Shown here one piece after another: positions 1 through 9,156 of a DNA stretch of 64,000 bases (the first letter of the stretch is position 1; every line of letters starts with the position of its first letter). This DNA comes from Thioalkalivibrio sulfidiphilus HL-EbGr7. GTDB taxonomy: Bacteria; Pseudomonadota; Gammaproteobacteria; Ectothiorhodospirales; Ectothiorhodospiraceae. Below the pieces are notes generated by a model. It did no database searches. It was given only the letters and a program-made list of their open reading frames with translations, and was not told where the DNA came from. Position numbers and translations under genes: made by a program. Where the stretch lies: contig NC_011901.1 of assembly GCF_000021985.1 (NCBI RefSeq), positions 2,108,001 through 2,172,000 of the forward strand, written 5' to 3'.

Positions 1-2
1 GG

Positions 3-2444
3 CTCTATCCCCTGGTGCTCGGCAGCGAGCCCGGCGAGCTGCGACCCAGCCAGGTGGGACTGCTGGTGGTGCAGGCGGACCTGGGCCGTTTCCAGCAGAT
101 GGCTCGGCACCTGGTGGAACGGCAAACCCTGACCTTCGTGGGTGTACTGCTGCTGGTGGCGCTGCTGGGCTGGTTCCTCAGCCACCGGCTGGTCACCCGC
201 CGCATGGACCGCCTGCTGCAGACCACACGGCGGCTCGGGCAAGGCGATCTGGATGCCCGCACCTGGCTGAGCGGTCGTGACGAACTGGCCCGGCTGGGCC
301 AGGACTTCGACCGCATGGCTGAACAGATCCAGGCCGCGCGCAAGGCCCTAGAGGACAACGCCGAGCGACTGGAGCGGGCCCAGGCCATGGGCCAGATGGG
401 CGACTGGGAATGGGATGTTCAGACCGGCACGCTACACTGGTCACCCCAGCTCTATTGCATCTTCGGGGTGTCACCCGAGAGCTTCACGCCCAGCTATGAC
501 GGCTACCTGGACCTCGTGCACCCCGAGGACCGGCCGGCCCTGCTGGCGACGGTGGAGGCCGCGCGCAGCAGCGGCGAGCCCTACACCCTGGACCACCGCA
601 TCGTGCGACCCGATGGCAGCATCCGGGTAATCCAGTCCCAGGGAGAGGCACTGCGCGATGCCGACGGTCGCATCATCAAGCTGCGCGGCACGGGTCTCGA
701 TGTGACCGAGCGCAAGCAGGCCGAGGCTGCCCTGTTCGAAGCCAAGGAACGGGCCCTGGTGACCCTGCATTCCATCGGCGACGCAGTGATTACCACCGAT
801 GCCCAGGGTATCGTCACGTACCTCAACCCGGTCGCGGAAGGCCTCACCGGCTGGCGCAGCTCAGAGGCCACCGGCCAGCCCCTGACTAAGGTGTTCCGCA
901 TCTTCAACGAGTTCACCCTGCAGCCCACCCAGGACCCGGTGAAGACCTGTCTCGAGGAAGGACGCATCGTGGCCCTGGCCAACCACACGGTGCTCATGAG
1001 CCGGGACGGCGCCACCCGGGCCATCGAGGATTCCGCCGCCCCCATCCGCGACCGCAACGGGCTGATCCTGGGCGTGGTGCTGGTGTTCCACGACGTGAGC
1101 AAGACCCGGCAGATGGCCCGCCAGCTCTCCTGGCAGGCCACCCACGACGCGCTCACCGGCCTGTTCAACCGCTACGAATTCGAGCAGCGTCTTGCCCAGG
1201 CCCTGGCCCAGGCGAGGGATCGTCTGGCCCATCACGCCGTGCTGTACATGGACCTGGACCAGTTCAAGGTGGTCAACGACACCTGCGGCCACAGCGCGGG
1301 CGATGAACTGCTCAAACAGCTCGCCTACCTGCTCATGGGCAAGGTGCGTGAGAGCGACACCCTGGCGCGACTGGGTGGCGATGAGTTCGGTGTGCTGCTG
1401 GAGAACTGTCCCCTGGACAAGGCCCGGGAGATCGCCCAGGAACTGCGTCAGACGGTGCGCGATTTCCGTTTCAGCTGGAAGGGCAAGAGCTTCCAGATCG
1501 GCATCAGCATCGGGCTGGTGATGATCAGCGACGGCAACCTGGATCTTGCCGAGGTCTTGAGCGCCGCCGACATGGCCTGCTATGCGGCCAAGGACCTGGG
1601 GCGCGACCGCATCCACGTCTACCACGCCGAGGACGCCGACCTGCAGCGACGCCACGTGGAGATGCAGGCCATCAACCGCATCACCGATGCCCTCACCCAT
1701 GACCGCTTCGTCCTCTACACCCAGCGCATCGTCGCCACCGGCGCGGCGGGCCCCGACGACGGCGGCGAGCACATGGAGATCCTGCTGCGCATGGTGGACG
1801 AGAAGGGCGACCTGGTGCCGCCCGGTGCCTTCATCCCTGCCGCGGAACGCTACGACCTCATGCCCGCCATCGACCGCTGGGTGATCCGGCGCTTCTTCAG
1901 CACCATGGCACAGCACATCCGTGAAGAATGCGGCGTGGATGGCTCCGGGGGCAGCGCCTCAGGCTGCCTGTATGCCATCAACATCTCCGGCGCCTCCATC
2001 AACGACGAGACCTTCCTGGGATTTGTCACCGAGCAGCTGGAGACGCACCGCATCCCCCCCACGGCCATCTGCTTCGAGATCACCGAAACGGCCGCCATCG
2101 CCAACCTCACCCGCGCCATGAACCTGATCAACGAATTGCGCAAACGGGGCTGTCGCTTCTCCCTGGACGACTTCGGTACCGGCGTGTCCTCGTTCGGCTA
2201 CCTGAAGAACCTGCCGGTGGATTACCTGAAGATCGACGGCAGCCTGGTCAAGGACATCGTTTCGGATCCCATCGACCGGGCCATGGTGGATGCCATCAAC
2301 CGCATCGGCCAGGTGATGGGCATCCACACCGTGGCCGAGTTCGTGGAGAACGACGAGATCCTGGCAAGCCTTCGGGAACTGGGCGTCGATTATGCCCAGG
2401 GATACGGCATCGACCGGCCGAAACCGCTCTTGCGTGAAGGGTGA
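3..2444 (+). CDS. Membrane sensor with HAMP, two PAS, GGDEF and EAL domains (5' end outside window)
   Basis: Cyclic-di-GMP turnover protein anchored in the inner membrane. The reading frame is open to the window edge, so the N-terminal sensor is missing. Counting from a GTG at 15, a transmembrane helix lies near residues 40-58, a HAMP linker near 59-112, and PAS/PAC domains near 125-240 and 245-365. The diguanylate cyclase domain has an intact GGDEF (454-458) and an inhibitory RxxD site (RESD, 445-448). The phosphodiesterase domain keeps most catalytic residues (NISG, EITET, DDFGTG, LKIDG, AEFVE, QGYG), but the signature reads EILLR (588-592) instead of EALLR or EVLLR. Both activities are therefore plausible, as in other dual PAS-GGDEF-EAL proteins. 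The ligand is unknown. It is convergent with the HAD gene, and a short repeat lies between them. Confidence 0.93.
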   Translation, partial: LYPLVLGSEPGELRPSQVGLLVVQADLGRFQQMARHLVERQTLTFVGVLLLVALLGWFLSHRLVTRRMDRLLQTTRRLGQGDLDARTWLSGRDELARLGQDFDRMAEQIQAARKALEDNAERLERAQAMGQMGDWEWDVQTGTLHWSPQLYCIFGVSPESFTPSYDGYLDLVHPEDRPALLATVEAARSSGEPYTLDHRIVRPDGSIRVIQSQGEALRDADGRIIKLRGTGLDVTERKQAEAALFEAKERALVTLHSIGDAVITTDAQGIVTYLNPVAEGLTGWRSSEATGQPLTKVFRIFNEFTLQPTQDPVKTCLEEGRIVALANHTVLMSRDGATRAIEDSAAPIRDRNGLILGVVLVFHDVSKTRQMARQLSWQATHDALTGLFNRYEFEQRLAQALAQARDRLAHHAVLYMDLDQFKVVNDTCGHSAGDELLKQLAYLLMGKVRESDTLARLGGDEFGVLLENCPLDKAREIAQELRQTVRDFRFSWKGKSFQIGISIGLVMISDGNLDLAEVLSAADMACYAAKDLGRDRIHVYHAEDADLQRRHVEMQAINRITDALTHDRFVLYTQRIVATGAAGPDDGGEHMEILLRMVDEKGDLVPPGAFIPAAERYDLMPAIDRWVIRRFFSTMAQHIREECGVDGSGGSASGCLYAINISGASINDETFLGFVTEQLETHRIPPTAICFEITETAAIANLTRAMNLINELRKRGCRFSLDDFGTGVSSFGYLKNLPVDYLKIDGSLVKDIVSDPIDRAMVDAINRIGQVMGIHTVAEFVENDEILASLRELGVDYAQGYGIDRPKPLLREG

Positions 2445-2477
2445 GGCGTGAGGAGTAACACCTCACTTCTCACTTCT
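2433..2477. repeat. Short inverted heptamer-type repeat at convergent gene ends
   Basis: TGAGG/TGAAG-like units on the left face CCTCACTTCTCACTTC on the right, forming a small imperfect hairpin. The element overlaps both flanking stop codons: the sensor ends inside the left arm, and the HAD gene takes its TGA and last codons (RSEK) from the right arm. It is a degenerate member of the stop-codon-associated repeats found elsewhere in the window. Confidence 0.6.
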
Positions 2478-3161
2478 AACCCATCCCTCGACCCACCCCG
2501 GTATCTCCCCCACCCGTCTGACCACCCCATCCGGCCGGCAGCCCTCCGGTGCCGGCAGATCCTGCGGGTTGACCCACAGCGTCCTGAGTCCCACCCGGGC
2601 CGCGCCGATCACATCCCGCTGCGGGTCGTCGCCCACGTGCAGGGCCTCGTGGGCCGCGACGCCGGCCTCGTCGAGCGCCGCCGTGAAGATGGCCGGATGG
2701 GGTTTGGCCACGCCCGCGCCGGCGGCGGTGATGGAGAAGTCGAATAAGTGACCGATGCCGATGTGGTGCACGTCGGCGTTGCCGTTGGTGATGCTGCCGA
2801 GCAGGTAGCGGCCGTGCAGGCGCTCCAGGGTCTCCAGCACGTCGTCGTAGAGACACACCTGGTTGCGCGCCTCCCAGAATACCCGGAAACCGGGTTCCAC
2901 CAGTGATTCGTCATAGCCGTTCTCCCGTGCCAGCACGCTCAGCCAGCGCTTGCGCAGGCGGGTCATGTCATGGTGCAGATCCGGATACCGGCCGAACCAG
3001 TCCTTGCGGTGCTCGATGAGCGCCTGCGGGCTGAACCGTTCAGGGATGCGCGGGTAGTGTTCCGCGAGCCAGTGATAGAAGCGGCTCTCGGCCCCCTCGA
3101 TCACCGGGGCGCAGTCCCAGAGGGTGTCATCGAGGTCGAAGGTGATGCAGCGGATGGTCAT
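2463..3161 (-). CDS. HAD-superfamily phosphatase, YigB-like
   Basis: Soluble haloacid-dehalogenase phosphatase of 232 residues. Motif I is DLDDTLW near the N-terminus (nucleophile and acid/base Asp), motif II is the Thr in SITNGNA, motif III is the Lys in VAKPHPA, and motif IV is HVGDDPQRD. A helical cap domain lies between motifs I and II. The TNGNA and HVGDD forms resemble E. coli YigB, an FMN/sugar-phosphate phosphatase, but the substrate is not proven. I chose the ATG at 3161 (MTIRCITFDLDD), because longer in-frame starts would add residues read from repeat-rich upstream sequence. The last four residues derive from the downstream repeat. Confidence 0.88.
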   Translation of the reverse strand: MTIRCITFDLDDTLWDCAPVIEGAESRFYHWLAEHYPRIPERFSPQALIEHRKDWFGRYPDLHHDMTRLRKRWLSVLARENGYDESLVEPGFRVFWEARNQVCLYDDVLETLERLHGRYLLGSITNGNADVHHIGIGHLFDFSITAAGAGVAKPHPAIFTAALDEAGVAAHEALHVGDDPQRDVIGAARVGLRTLWVNPQDLPAPEGCRPDGVVRRVGEIPGWVEGWVRSEK

Positions 3162-3234
3162 GGTGTTGTGCGTCGGATGATTGATGTAAGGCGTTTTGCC
3201 ACAGAGGGCACAGAGAAGGAAGATAGACAGCAAC

Positions 3235-3303
3235 GTAGGTCGGGCTTCAGCCCGACAGCCGATGCCTCCGTCAGCCGCGCTGTCGGGCTGAAGCCCGACC
3301 TAC
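3235..3303. repeat. REP-like palindrome, GTAGGTCGGGCTTCAGCCCGAC family, paired copy
   Basis: Two inverted copies of a GTAGGTCGGGCTTCAGCCCG unit, itself a small hairpin, flank a roughly 22-nt spacer. A similar paired copy lies at 35483-35553 and a single copy at 9093-9113. It sits between the divergently transcribed HAD and corA genes. Confidence 0.85.
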
Positions 3304-3417
3304 GACCATATGTATCTTCTTCGTAACCTCACTGGCAAACATGGATTCGCCGAAGGCACTGGCATTTTACCCCCCGCGCTCTGTACCTTGTTGAGCACAG
3401 AGTCAGGAGGCTTGTTC

Positions 3418-4500
3418 ATGGTCGATCTGTTTCGCAAGAGCTATCACCCGCCCGGCACGGCCCCCGGCACCCTGGGCCTGCGCCCTGCCGAGGGGGAGGC
3501 CCTGGCGCCGGCGGCGCGCATCACCGCCCTGCGCTACCACGATCACCAGTTCACGGCGATCCCCGAGGAGGACCTGCCCACCTGGTCCGATGCGGCCACC
3601 GACGAGGTGATCTGGGTCCATGTCCAGGGCACGCCTACCCACGACCAGCTGCACCACCTGGGACAGTGCTTCAGTCTGCACCCGCTGGCCCTGGAAGACG
3701 TGGCCAACACAGGCCAGCGTCCCAAGTCCGACGTCTATGAAGATCACGTGGTGGTGATCCTGAGCCATGCCCGCTGGGTCAACGACGAGATCGCCCTCGA
3801 CCAGGTAAACCTGTTCGTCGGCGAGAACTACGTGGTGAGTTTCCATTCCGGTGACGAAGATCCCTTCGACCCGGTGCGCCGCCGCATGCAGGTGCGCAAC
3901 CGAAATTTCATCGAGATGGGCGCCCCCTACCTGGCCTACACCCTCATGGACCTGATCGTGGACCAGGCGTTCCCGCTCATGGAGGACCTGGGCGCGCTGA
4001 TCGAGGAACTGGAGGAGATCGTGCTCGCCTCCGCCGACAAGGAAACCCTGTCGCGCATCCATCACCTGCGCCGCGAGCTGCTGCTCCTGCGCCGCCAGCT
4101 CTGGCCCACCCGGGAGGCCCTGGGCCGTCTGATGCGCGAAGGCACGACCCTGTTCGACGCGGGCACCCTGCCCTATCTGCGCGATGTCTACGATCACACG
4201 GTACACATCATGGACCTGCTGGAGTCCTACCGGGAAATGGCCTCGAGCCTGGTGGACGTGTACATCTCCAGCGTCAACAACCGGCTCAACGAAGTGATGA
4301 AGGTGCTCACCGTGATCGCCACCATCTTCATCCCCCTGACCTTCCTGGTGGGCGTCTACGGTATGAACTTCGAGCACCCGGAAAGCCCCTGGGCCATGCC
4401 CGAGCTGTATGCCTACTACGGCTATCCGGTGGTGTGGCTGATCATGATCCTGGTCGCCGGCGGGATGTTGTATGCGTTCAAGCGGCGGGGGTGGTTCTAA
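3418..4500 (+). CDS. corA: CorA-family magnesium/divalent cation transporter
   Basis: Inner-membrane pentameric Mg2+ (or Co2+/Zn2+) channel of 360 residues. A long acidic and helical cytoplasmic domain is followed by two C-terminal membrane helices. The signature GMN ion-selectivity motif (YGMNFEHP) ends the first helix, and the protein ends in the basic tail KRRGWF typical of the family. The ATG at 3418 is preceded by AGGAGG at good spacing. A longer in-frame start at 3310 falls next to the REP element and is rejected. With the two mgtE genes this is the third Mg2+ transport gene in the window. Confidence 0.95.
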   Translation: MVDLFRKSYHPPGTAPGTLGLRPAEGEALAPAARITALRYHDHQFTAIPEEDLPTWSDAATDEVIWVHVQGTPTHDQLHHLGQCFSLHPLALEDVANTGQRPKSDVYEDHVVVILSHARWVNDEIALDQVNLFVGENYVVSFHSGDEDPFDPVRRRMQVRNRNFIEMGAPYLAYTLMDLIVDQAFPLMEDLGALIEELEEIVLASADKETLSRIHHLRRELLLLRRQLWPTREALGRLMREGTTLFDAGTLPYLRDVYDHTVHIMDLLESYREMASSLVDVYISSVNNRLNEVMKVLTVIATIFIPLTFLVGVYGMNFEHPESPWAMPELYAYYGYPVVWLIMILVAGGMLYAFKRRGWF

Positions 4501-4501
4501 C

Positions 4502-4629
4502 GAAGTACGAAGTGTTAATTGGGAAGTGCGAACGAAAGGCCGTTTCACTTCGCACTTCCCAGTTCACACTTCGTACTTCCTCTCCCACTTCCCACTTCCC
4601 ACTTCCCAATTCACACTTCTTACTTCGAC
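4502..4629. repeat. CACTTCC-type heptamer repeat array with imperfect inverted arms
   Basis: Arms of about 31 bases (4502-4532 and 4549-4579), built from GAAGTG/CACTTC heptamer-like units, are inverted around a short core. A run of CACTTCC units follows to 4629. It starts one base after the corA stop and runs to the end of the convergent AttH-like gene. Confidence 0.88.
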
Positions 4630-4636
4630 TCCAACT

Positions 4637-5878
4637 TCAACGGTATCCCGTCAACTCCACATACCCCCGCCCGATGGGCACACCCGCCTCATACACATCC
4701 ACCGCCCCTTCCCAGTAGCGCACGGTCAGGCGCATCTCCTGGGCCGGCTGCACGGCACGCACCTCGAATACCCGGCCCTCGGGTTTGAGATGCAGGCGCC
4801 AGGCCACGGGATAACGCACGCCGGTCTTCGGGCTGCGCCAGTGATCCAGGACCTCCAGGTCCACGTCCTCACGCCGCACCAGCCGGCTGCTGGCGTCGGT
4901 GTCCACCCACAGGCCCTTGCTGTGGGGATCGGCGCCGCCGTCCTGTTGGCGCATCTGGTAGTACATCAGCTCCCGTCCCTCATCCAGTTGCAGCGCGAAC
5001 CAGTCCCAGCCGGCCTGGTCCTCGGCCAGGGCGCTGGTGCTCCATTCCCGGTCCAGCCAGGCGCTGCCACTCACCCCATGGCGCTGGCCCTGCAGGCCCA
5101 CGTGCCCGACGGCATCGAGCCGGGTCATGGAGTAGTAGTAGGAGGCGTTGCCCTCACCGGCCCCCTTCTGGCTCAGACCAGCATCGCCCTGGAGCACCGG
5201 TGGTTTGCGCGGCGTGAACTCCAGATCCAGGCTGATGCCCGCTTCCTCCAGTTGCAGGCGCCAGGGCAGGTCATTGCCCGCCACGGCCTCCAGTGACCAG
5301 TCCTCCAGCCAGACCCGCAACGGGTCCCGTTGCGCCCCGGCAAGCCCCGCCGCGCCCCGGGCGAAACGCTCGAAGGCATGGTGCTGCCCGGTGCCGGTGT
5401 CGGTCAGCGCGAAGTGCCCCATCCACACATGATCCGTGGCCCAGGCGGAGGGGCTTTCGGGCACGTCCGGCGTGAGCGCTACGCGGAAGAAGGTGATCTG
5501 GAAACCGAAGCGCCGGCCATCCTCGCCCTCCAGGTTCCCGGTGACGTACCACCACTCGTTGCGAAATCCCGGGTGGGGACCGTGATCCTCGGGGAAACGG
5601 AATTCCCGGGGGCTGTCGGCGCGCAGGTAACCGGCGGTGTCGTCGCCGCCCATGGCGATGGCCACATCGAGGGATTCATCGGCGGGTGGGGGTGAACAGG
5701 CAATAAGTGCAGTGGCAAGTAGCAAGTGGCAAGTGGCAAGGAGAACCACCCTCACCCCGGCCCTCTCCCTGAGGGAGAGGGAGAAAGGAAGCCGACTTTG
5801 TTGCCCCCTCTCCCGCTTGCGGGGGAGGGTTGGGGTGGGGGCCCTTGCCACTAGCCACTTGCCACTTGCCACTTTCAT
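4637..5878 (-). CDS. AttH/CrtC-like lipocalin-fold lipoprotein of an ABC exporter
   Basis: Probable outer-membrane or periplasmic lipoprotein with a double lipocalin-like fold of the AttH/hydroxyneurosporene-synthase type. The family motif FRNEWWYVTGNL lies about 50 residues after the lipobox. Its ATG (5878) overlaps the permease stop as ATGA, indicating translational coupling, so it is the third gene of an ATPase-permease-AttH operon. The odd part is the N-terminus. Residues 1-60 are translated from a GGCAAGT-heptamer/REP element, and the hydrophobic signal LLATCHLLLATALIAC is itself read from the heptamers. Alternative GTG starts at 5755 or 5749 would give a normal short lipoprotein signal. 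Substrate and function are unknown; related Vibrio AttH proteins have a structure but no settled role. Confidence 0.82.
   Translation of the reverse strand: MKVASGKWLVARAPTPTLPRKRERGQQSRLPFSLSLRERAGVRVVLLATCHLLLATALIACSPPPADESLDVAIAMGGDDTAGYLRADSPREFRFPEDHGPHPGFRNEWWYVTGNLEGEDGRRFGFQITFFRVALTPDVPESPSAWATDHVWMGHFALTDTGTGQHHAFERFARGAAGLAGAQRDPLRVWLEDWSLEAVAGNDLPWRLQLEEAGISLDLEFTPRKPPVLQGDAGLSQKGAGEGNASYYYSMTRLDAVGHVGLQGQRHGVSGSAWLDREWSTSALAEDQAGWDWFALQLDEGRELMYYQMRQQDGGADPHSKGLWVDTDASSRLVRREDVDLEVLDHWRSPKTGVRYPVAWRLHLKPEGRVFEVRAVQPAQEMRLTVRYWEGAVDVYEAGVPIGRGYVELTGYR
5702..5873. repeat. GGCAAGT heptamers flanking a REP-type double hairpin, inside a coding region
   Basis: Direct GGCAAGT-like units at 5711-5740 and their inverted counterparts at 5844-5873 bracket two GC-rich hairpins (5761-5781, and about 5804-5828) whose outer flanks also pair. 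The whole element lies inside the reading frame of the AttH-like lipoprotein. Confidence 0.85.
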
Positions 5879-8388
5879 TCTTCCCTCAAGGCCTGTGCCG
5901 GCCTGACCCGCCCCATGCGCCACGCAGGACGCAGGCCGGCCAGCAGGGCCGCGATCACCGCCAGCCAGACCGCCTCCACCAGCACACCCGGCGGCACGTG
6001 CTGCTGCATGCTCCAGCCGAAGGAGCGTCGGTTGATCACGTCGATCAGCACGTCCGCCATCATCATGCCCAGGGGGATGGCCAGCAGCCCGGCGGCCAGG
6101 CCCAGCAGCGCGCCCTGGAGGGTCACGAGGCCGGTCACCTGCCCCGGGGTCATGCCCGTGGCGCGCAGCACGGCGTGCTCCCGGGCGCGCTCCAGCTGCA
6201 GGGCCATGAGCGCGCTCAGGATGCCCACGAAGGCCACGCCCACGGTGAGCAGGCGCAGCACGTGGGTGATGGCGAAGGTGCGGTCGAAGATCTCCATGGA
6301 GGCCTCGCGGATCTCGGCGGCGGCAGTCACCAGCACCGGCTCTGGCAGATCCGCCAGGGCGCGGCGCACCGCCTCGACCCCGGCGGATACCTCCACCCCG
6401 GGCGCCAGATAAACCCCCAGGGAACCGACACGGCGTTCCTCCCAGAATTTTTCATACAGATCGCGGGCCATGAGCACCACGCCCTGCTGGGAACCGTAAT
6501 CCTGGTAGATACCGGCCACGGGAAACACCCGCTCGCCTTTTGTGGTGTGGAGCTTCAGTTCATCGCCCACCGATACCCGGTGGTGCCAGGCGAAGGGCTC
6601 GGACACCAGGACCACCTCCCCCGCCTGCCAACGAGGCCAGGCCTGGGCCGGTGAACCGGCACGGAACCGGAAGCCCTCGAAGCTCGCCGGCGCCGGGTCC
6701 ATGACGAAAAGGTCCACATCGCCGTGACTGGAGGCCACCCGGATGCGCCGCCCGGTGCTGAAGGCCGCCACCTCCGGCAGGGACCCGACCCGTTCCATCA
6801 CGCCATCGGGCAGCAGAGAGCCGGCCCGCTCGTCGCCGGGTGCGGGCGAGGTGACGTAAAGCGCGCTTTGCAGGGTATGGCCCAGCCAGCCCTGCACCGT
6901 GGTGCGGAAGCTGTCCACCATGATGCCCACGCCCACCGTCGCCGAGACCGCCACCGTGAGCGCCGCCACCGCCACGCCGGTGCGGCTGAGCGCCGCACCC
7001 AGACCGCGTGCCGCAAGACGACCGGTGATGCCGAACACACCGCCCAGGGGGCGGGCCAGCAGCCGGGACAGCAACCAGACCCCGAGCGGCACCAGCAGGC
7101 TGTAGCCCATGATCATCAGGAACAGGGCGATGAATCCGGCCACCAGCCCCTGGCTGGCCGGCACCAATCCGTAACCGGCCAGGATCAGCACCACGCCCGC
7201 CAGCGCCAGCCAGGGCATGAGCCGGTGGGCGCGCCGCTCCAGGCCCGAGCGTCGCAAGCCTTCCCGGGGACGGGTGCGGGCCGCCTCCCAGGCGGGTGCC
7301 AGGGCGGCGATCCAGGCTGCACCCAGCCCCAGGCCGAGCCCCTTGAGCAACAGCCATGGGGAGACGTGCAGGCCGGTCACCGAGAGCACGAAATAGAGGT
7401 CATTGATGGTGCGCGTCACCAGCTGCACCAGGCCCTGCCCCACCAGCAGTCCGAGCAGCAGCCCGGGCACACCCCCCAGCAGGGCCAGCACCGTGGCCTC
7501 CAGCAGCACCAGCCGGAAGATCTCGGCCCGGGTCACGCCCAGGGTGCGCAGTGCGGCCAGCAGCGGGCGGCGGCGCAGCACCGCGAACATGAGGGTGTTG
7601 TAGATGAGGAAACCGCCCACCAGCAGGGCCAGCAGACTCATGGCGGTGAGGTTGATGTGAAAGGCCCGGGTCAACTGCCGCGCCGAGTCTTCCCGCGCCC
7701 CGGTCTCCAGCACCCGGGCACCCGGCGGCAGGAACCCGGCCAGCAGGGTATCGGGATCGGCGCCCTGCGGCAGGATCAGGTCGATGCGGTCCAGCCTTCC
7801 CACCCGCTCCAGCAGCACCTGGGCGGTGGCGATGTCGGTGAGCATCAGGCCCTCCACCCCGGGCGCCGGGGATTCCAGGATGGCGCCCACGGTGAGCGCC
7901 TGCCGTCCCGAGGCGGCGGTGACCGTAAGACTGTCCCCAGCCTCAAGACCCAGACGCCGGGCGAGTCCGCGGCTGAGCGCCAGGGTGTCGGGCCGCGCAA
8001 CCAGCTCCCGTGCCGCGGGGTCCAGCACCCCGGTCAGATGACTCCGGAACGGGGCCTCGGAGAAGGGCTCCAGGCCGAGCAACGGGAAGGTCTCGCCGTC
8101 CACGCGCACGTGGCCCTCCACCACCGGGGCGCTGGGCCGGATGCCGGCCATGCGCAGGCGGGTGAACAGGGCCTCGTCCAGCCCCCCGGGGCCGGTGGCC
8201 TCGATCCGGTGGGTGGCCTTGCCCGAGACCGCCTCCAGGGACAGACCGAAGGCCCGGGAGGCGCTATGGTTGGCCAGGTCCACGGCCACCACCACCGCCA
8301 CCCCCAGGGCCACGCCCAGCAGCGCCAGGCTCCATTGCCAGGGGTGGCGCCGGGCGTCCCGCCACAGGGCGCGCGAGGTGAGCGTCAC
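5875..8388 (-). CDS. YbbP/FtsX-family ABC transporter permease
   Basis: Inner-membrane permease of 837 residues with two FtsX/MacB-type repeats. An N-terminal helix (LALLGVALGVAVVVAVDLA) and periplasmic domain are followed by a three-helix bundle, a central pair of helices (LALAGVVLILAGYGLV, LFLMIMGYSLLVPLGVWLL), a second periplasmic domain and a C-terminal three-helix bundle. Length and architecture match E. coli YbbP (COG3127), a mechanotransmission-type exporter, not half-size LolC/MacB subunits. GTG start at 8388 overlaps the ATPase stop (GTGA), and its own stop overlaps the AttH-like start. The cargo is probably a lipid, lipoprotein or envelope compound; this is inference. Confidence 0.92.
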   Translation of the reverse strand: MTLTSRALWRDARRHPWQWSLALLGVALGVAVVVAVDLANHSASRAFGLSLEAVSGKATHRIEATGPGGLDEALFTRLRMAGIRPSAPVVEGHVRVDGETFPLLGLEPFSEAPFRSHLTGVLDPAARELVARPDTLALSRGLARRLGLEAGDSLTVTAASGRQALTVGAILESPAPGVEGLMLTDIATAQVLLERVGRLDRIDLILPQGADPDTLLAGFLPPGARVLETGAREDSARQLTRAFHINLTAMSLLALLVGGFLIYNTLMFAVLRRRPLLAALRTLGVTRAEIFRLVLLEATVLALLGGVPGLLLGLLVGQGLVQLVTRTINDLYFVLSVTGLHVSPWLLLKGLGLGLGAAWIAALAPAWEAARTRPREGLRRSGLERRAHRLMPWLALAGVVLILAGYGLVPASQGLVAGFIALFLMIMGYSLLVPLGVWLLSRLLARPLGGVFGITGRLAARGLGAALSRTGVAVAALTVAVSATVGVGIMVDSFRTTVQGWLGHTLQSALYVTSPAPGDERAGSLLPDGVMERVGSLPEVAAFSTGRRIRVASSHGDVDLFVMDPAPASFEGFRFRAGSPAQAWPRWQAGEVVLVSEPFAWHHRVSVGDELKLHTTKGERVFPVAGIYQDYGSQQGVVLMARDLYEKFWEERRVGSLGVYLAPGVEVSAGVEAVRRALADLPEPVLVTAAAEIREASMEIFDRTFAITHVLRLLTVGVAFVGILSALMALQLERAREHAVLRATGMTPGQVTGLVTLQGALLGLAAGLLAIPLGMMMADVLIDVINRRSFGWSMQQHVPPGVLVEAVWLAVIAALLAGLRPAWRMGRVRPAQALREE

Positions 8389-9074
8389 GGGGCCTCGTCC
8401 TGATCGTCGCGGATGTGTCCGTCCGTCAGGCGCCAGACCCGGTCCGCCACGGCCGCCACCTCTGCGCTGTGGGTCACCAGCACCAGGGTCGCCCCCTGCC
8501 CGCGCACCAGGCCCTTGAGCAGGTCCATGACCTGGGCGCCGGTCTCCGCGTCCAGGTTGCCGGTGGGTTCATCGGCCAGGATCACGGAGGGCGCGTGGAT
8601 CAGGGCCCGGGCCAGGGCCACCCGCTGCTGCTCGCCGCCGGAGAGCCGGTCCGGGTCCTCGTCGCCCCGTCCCGCCAGTCCCACCCGGTCGAGCAGCCGC
8701 GCGACCTCGCCCCCGTCGCGCCGCCCCACCAGTTCCAGGGGCAGGGCCACATTCTCGGCCACGGTCAGGGTCGGGATCAGGTTGAAGAACTGGTAGATGA
8801 AGCCGATGCGGTGACGGCGGAACAGGGTACGCTCCCGTTCCGAGAGGCTGGCGATGTCGCGGCCCTCCACCAGCACCCGGCCGCTGTCCGGCAGGTCGAT
8901 GCCCGAGATGAGATTCAGCAGGGTGGACTTGCCGGAGCCACTGCGCCCCAGCAGGGCGACGATCTCGCCGGGCATCACCCGGGCATCCACCCCGTCCAGC
9001 ACCCGGCGCGCCTGCTGACCCTCCCCGTAGCGGCGGGTGACGGCGTGCAGTTCGATGAGTGGGGAATCAGTCAT
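8385..9074 (-). CDS. YbbA/LolD-type ABC transporter ATPase
   Basis: Cytoplasmic ATP-binding subunit of 229 residues. Visible motifs are Walker [10 protein letters not shown] (about 41-49), the Q-loop in [11 protein letters not shown], signature [15 protein letters not shown], Walker [13 protein letters not shown] and the H-loop VTHS. The [16 protein letters not shown] combination is typical of the MacB/LolD/YbbA family that powers FtsX-type permeases. It is the first gene of a three-gene operon with 4-base overlaps throughout. The ATG at 9074 follows a single REP-like copy at 9093-9113. Confidence 0.94.
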   Translation of the reverse strand: MTDSPLIELHAVTRRYGEGQQARRVLDGVDARVMPGEIVALLGRSGSGKSTLLNLISGIDLPDSGRVLVEGRDIASLSERERTLFRRHRIGFIYQFFNLIPTLTVAENVALPLELVGRRDGGEVARLLDRVGLAGRGDEDPDRLSGGEQQRVALARALIHAPSVILADEPTGNLDAETGAQVMDLLKGLVRGQGATLVLVTHSAEVAAVADRVWRLTDGHIRDDQDEAP

Positions 9075-9092
9075 GGGCGATGATCGTGTGTA

Positions 9093-9113
9093 GGTCGGGC
9101 TTCAGCCCGACAT
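9093..9113. repeat. Single REP-like unit
   Basis: One copy of the GTAGGTCGGGCTTCAGCCCG unit also seen paired at 3235-3303 and 35483-35553. It lies between the divergent ABC operon and the DsrE-like gene, so it could influence either leader, but no function is shown. Confidence 0.8.
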
Positions 9114-9156
9114 TGTCGGCGTGATTGCAGCACGTCGTTCGATGATCGGAGTTGCT

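Noticed and set aside
4502-4629. CRISPR array
   Set aside because: Units are 7 bases with no spacers, and the blocks have inverted symmetry.
6724-8403. Long plus-strand open frame opposite the YbbP-like permease
   Set aside because: Composition (Gln/His/Gly-rich) and position match an antisense shadow; the permease has helices and overlaps with its neighbours.
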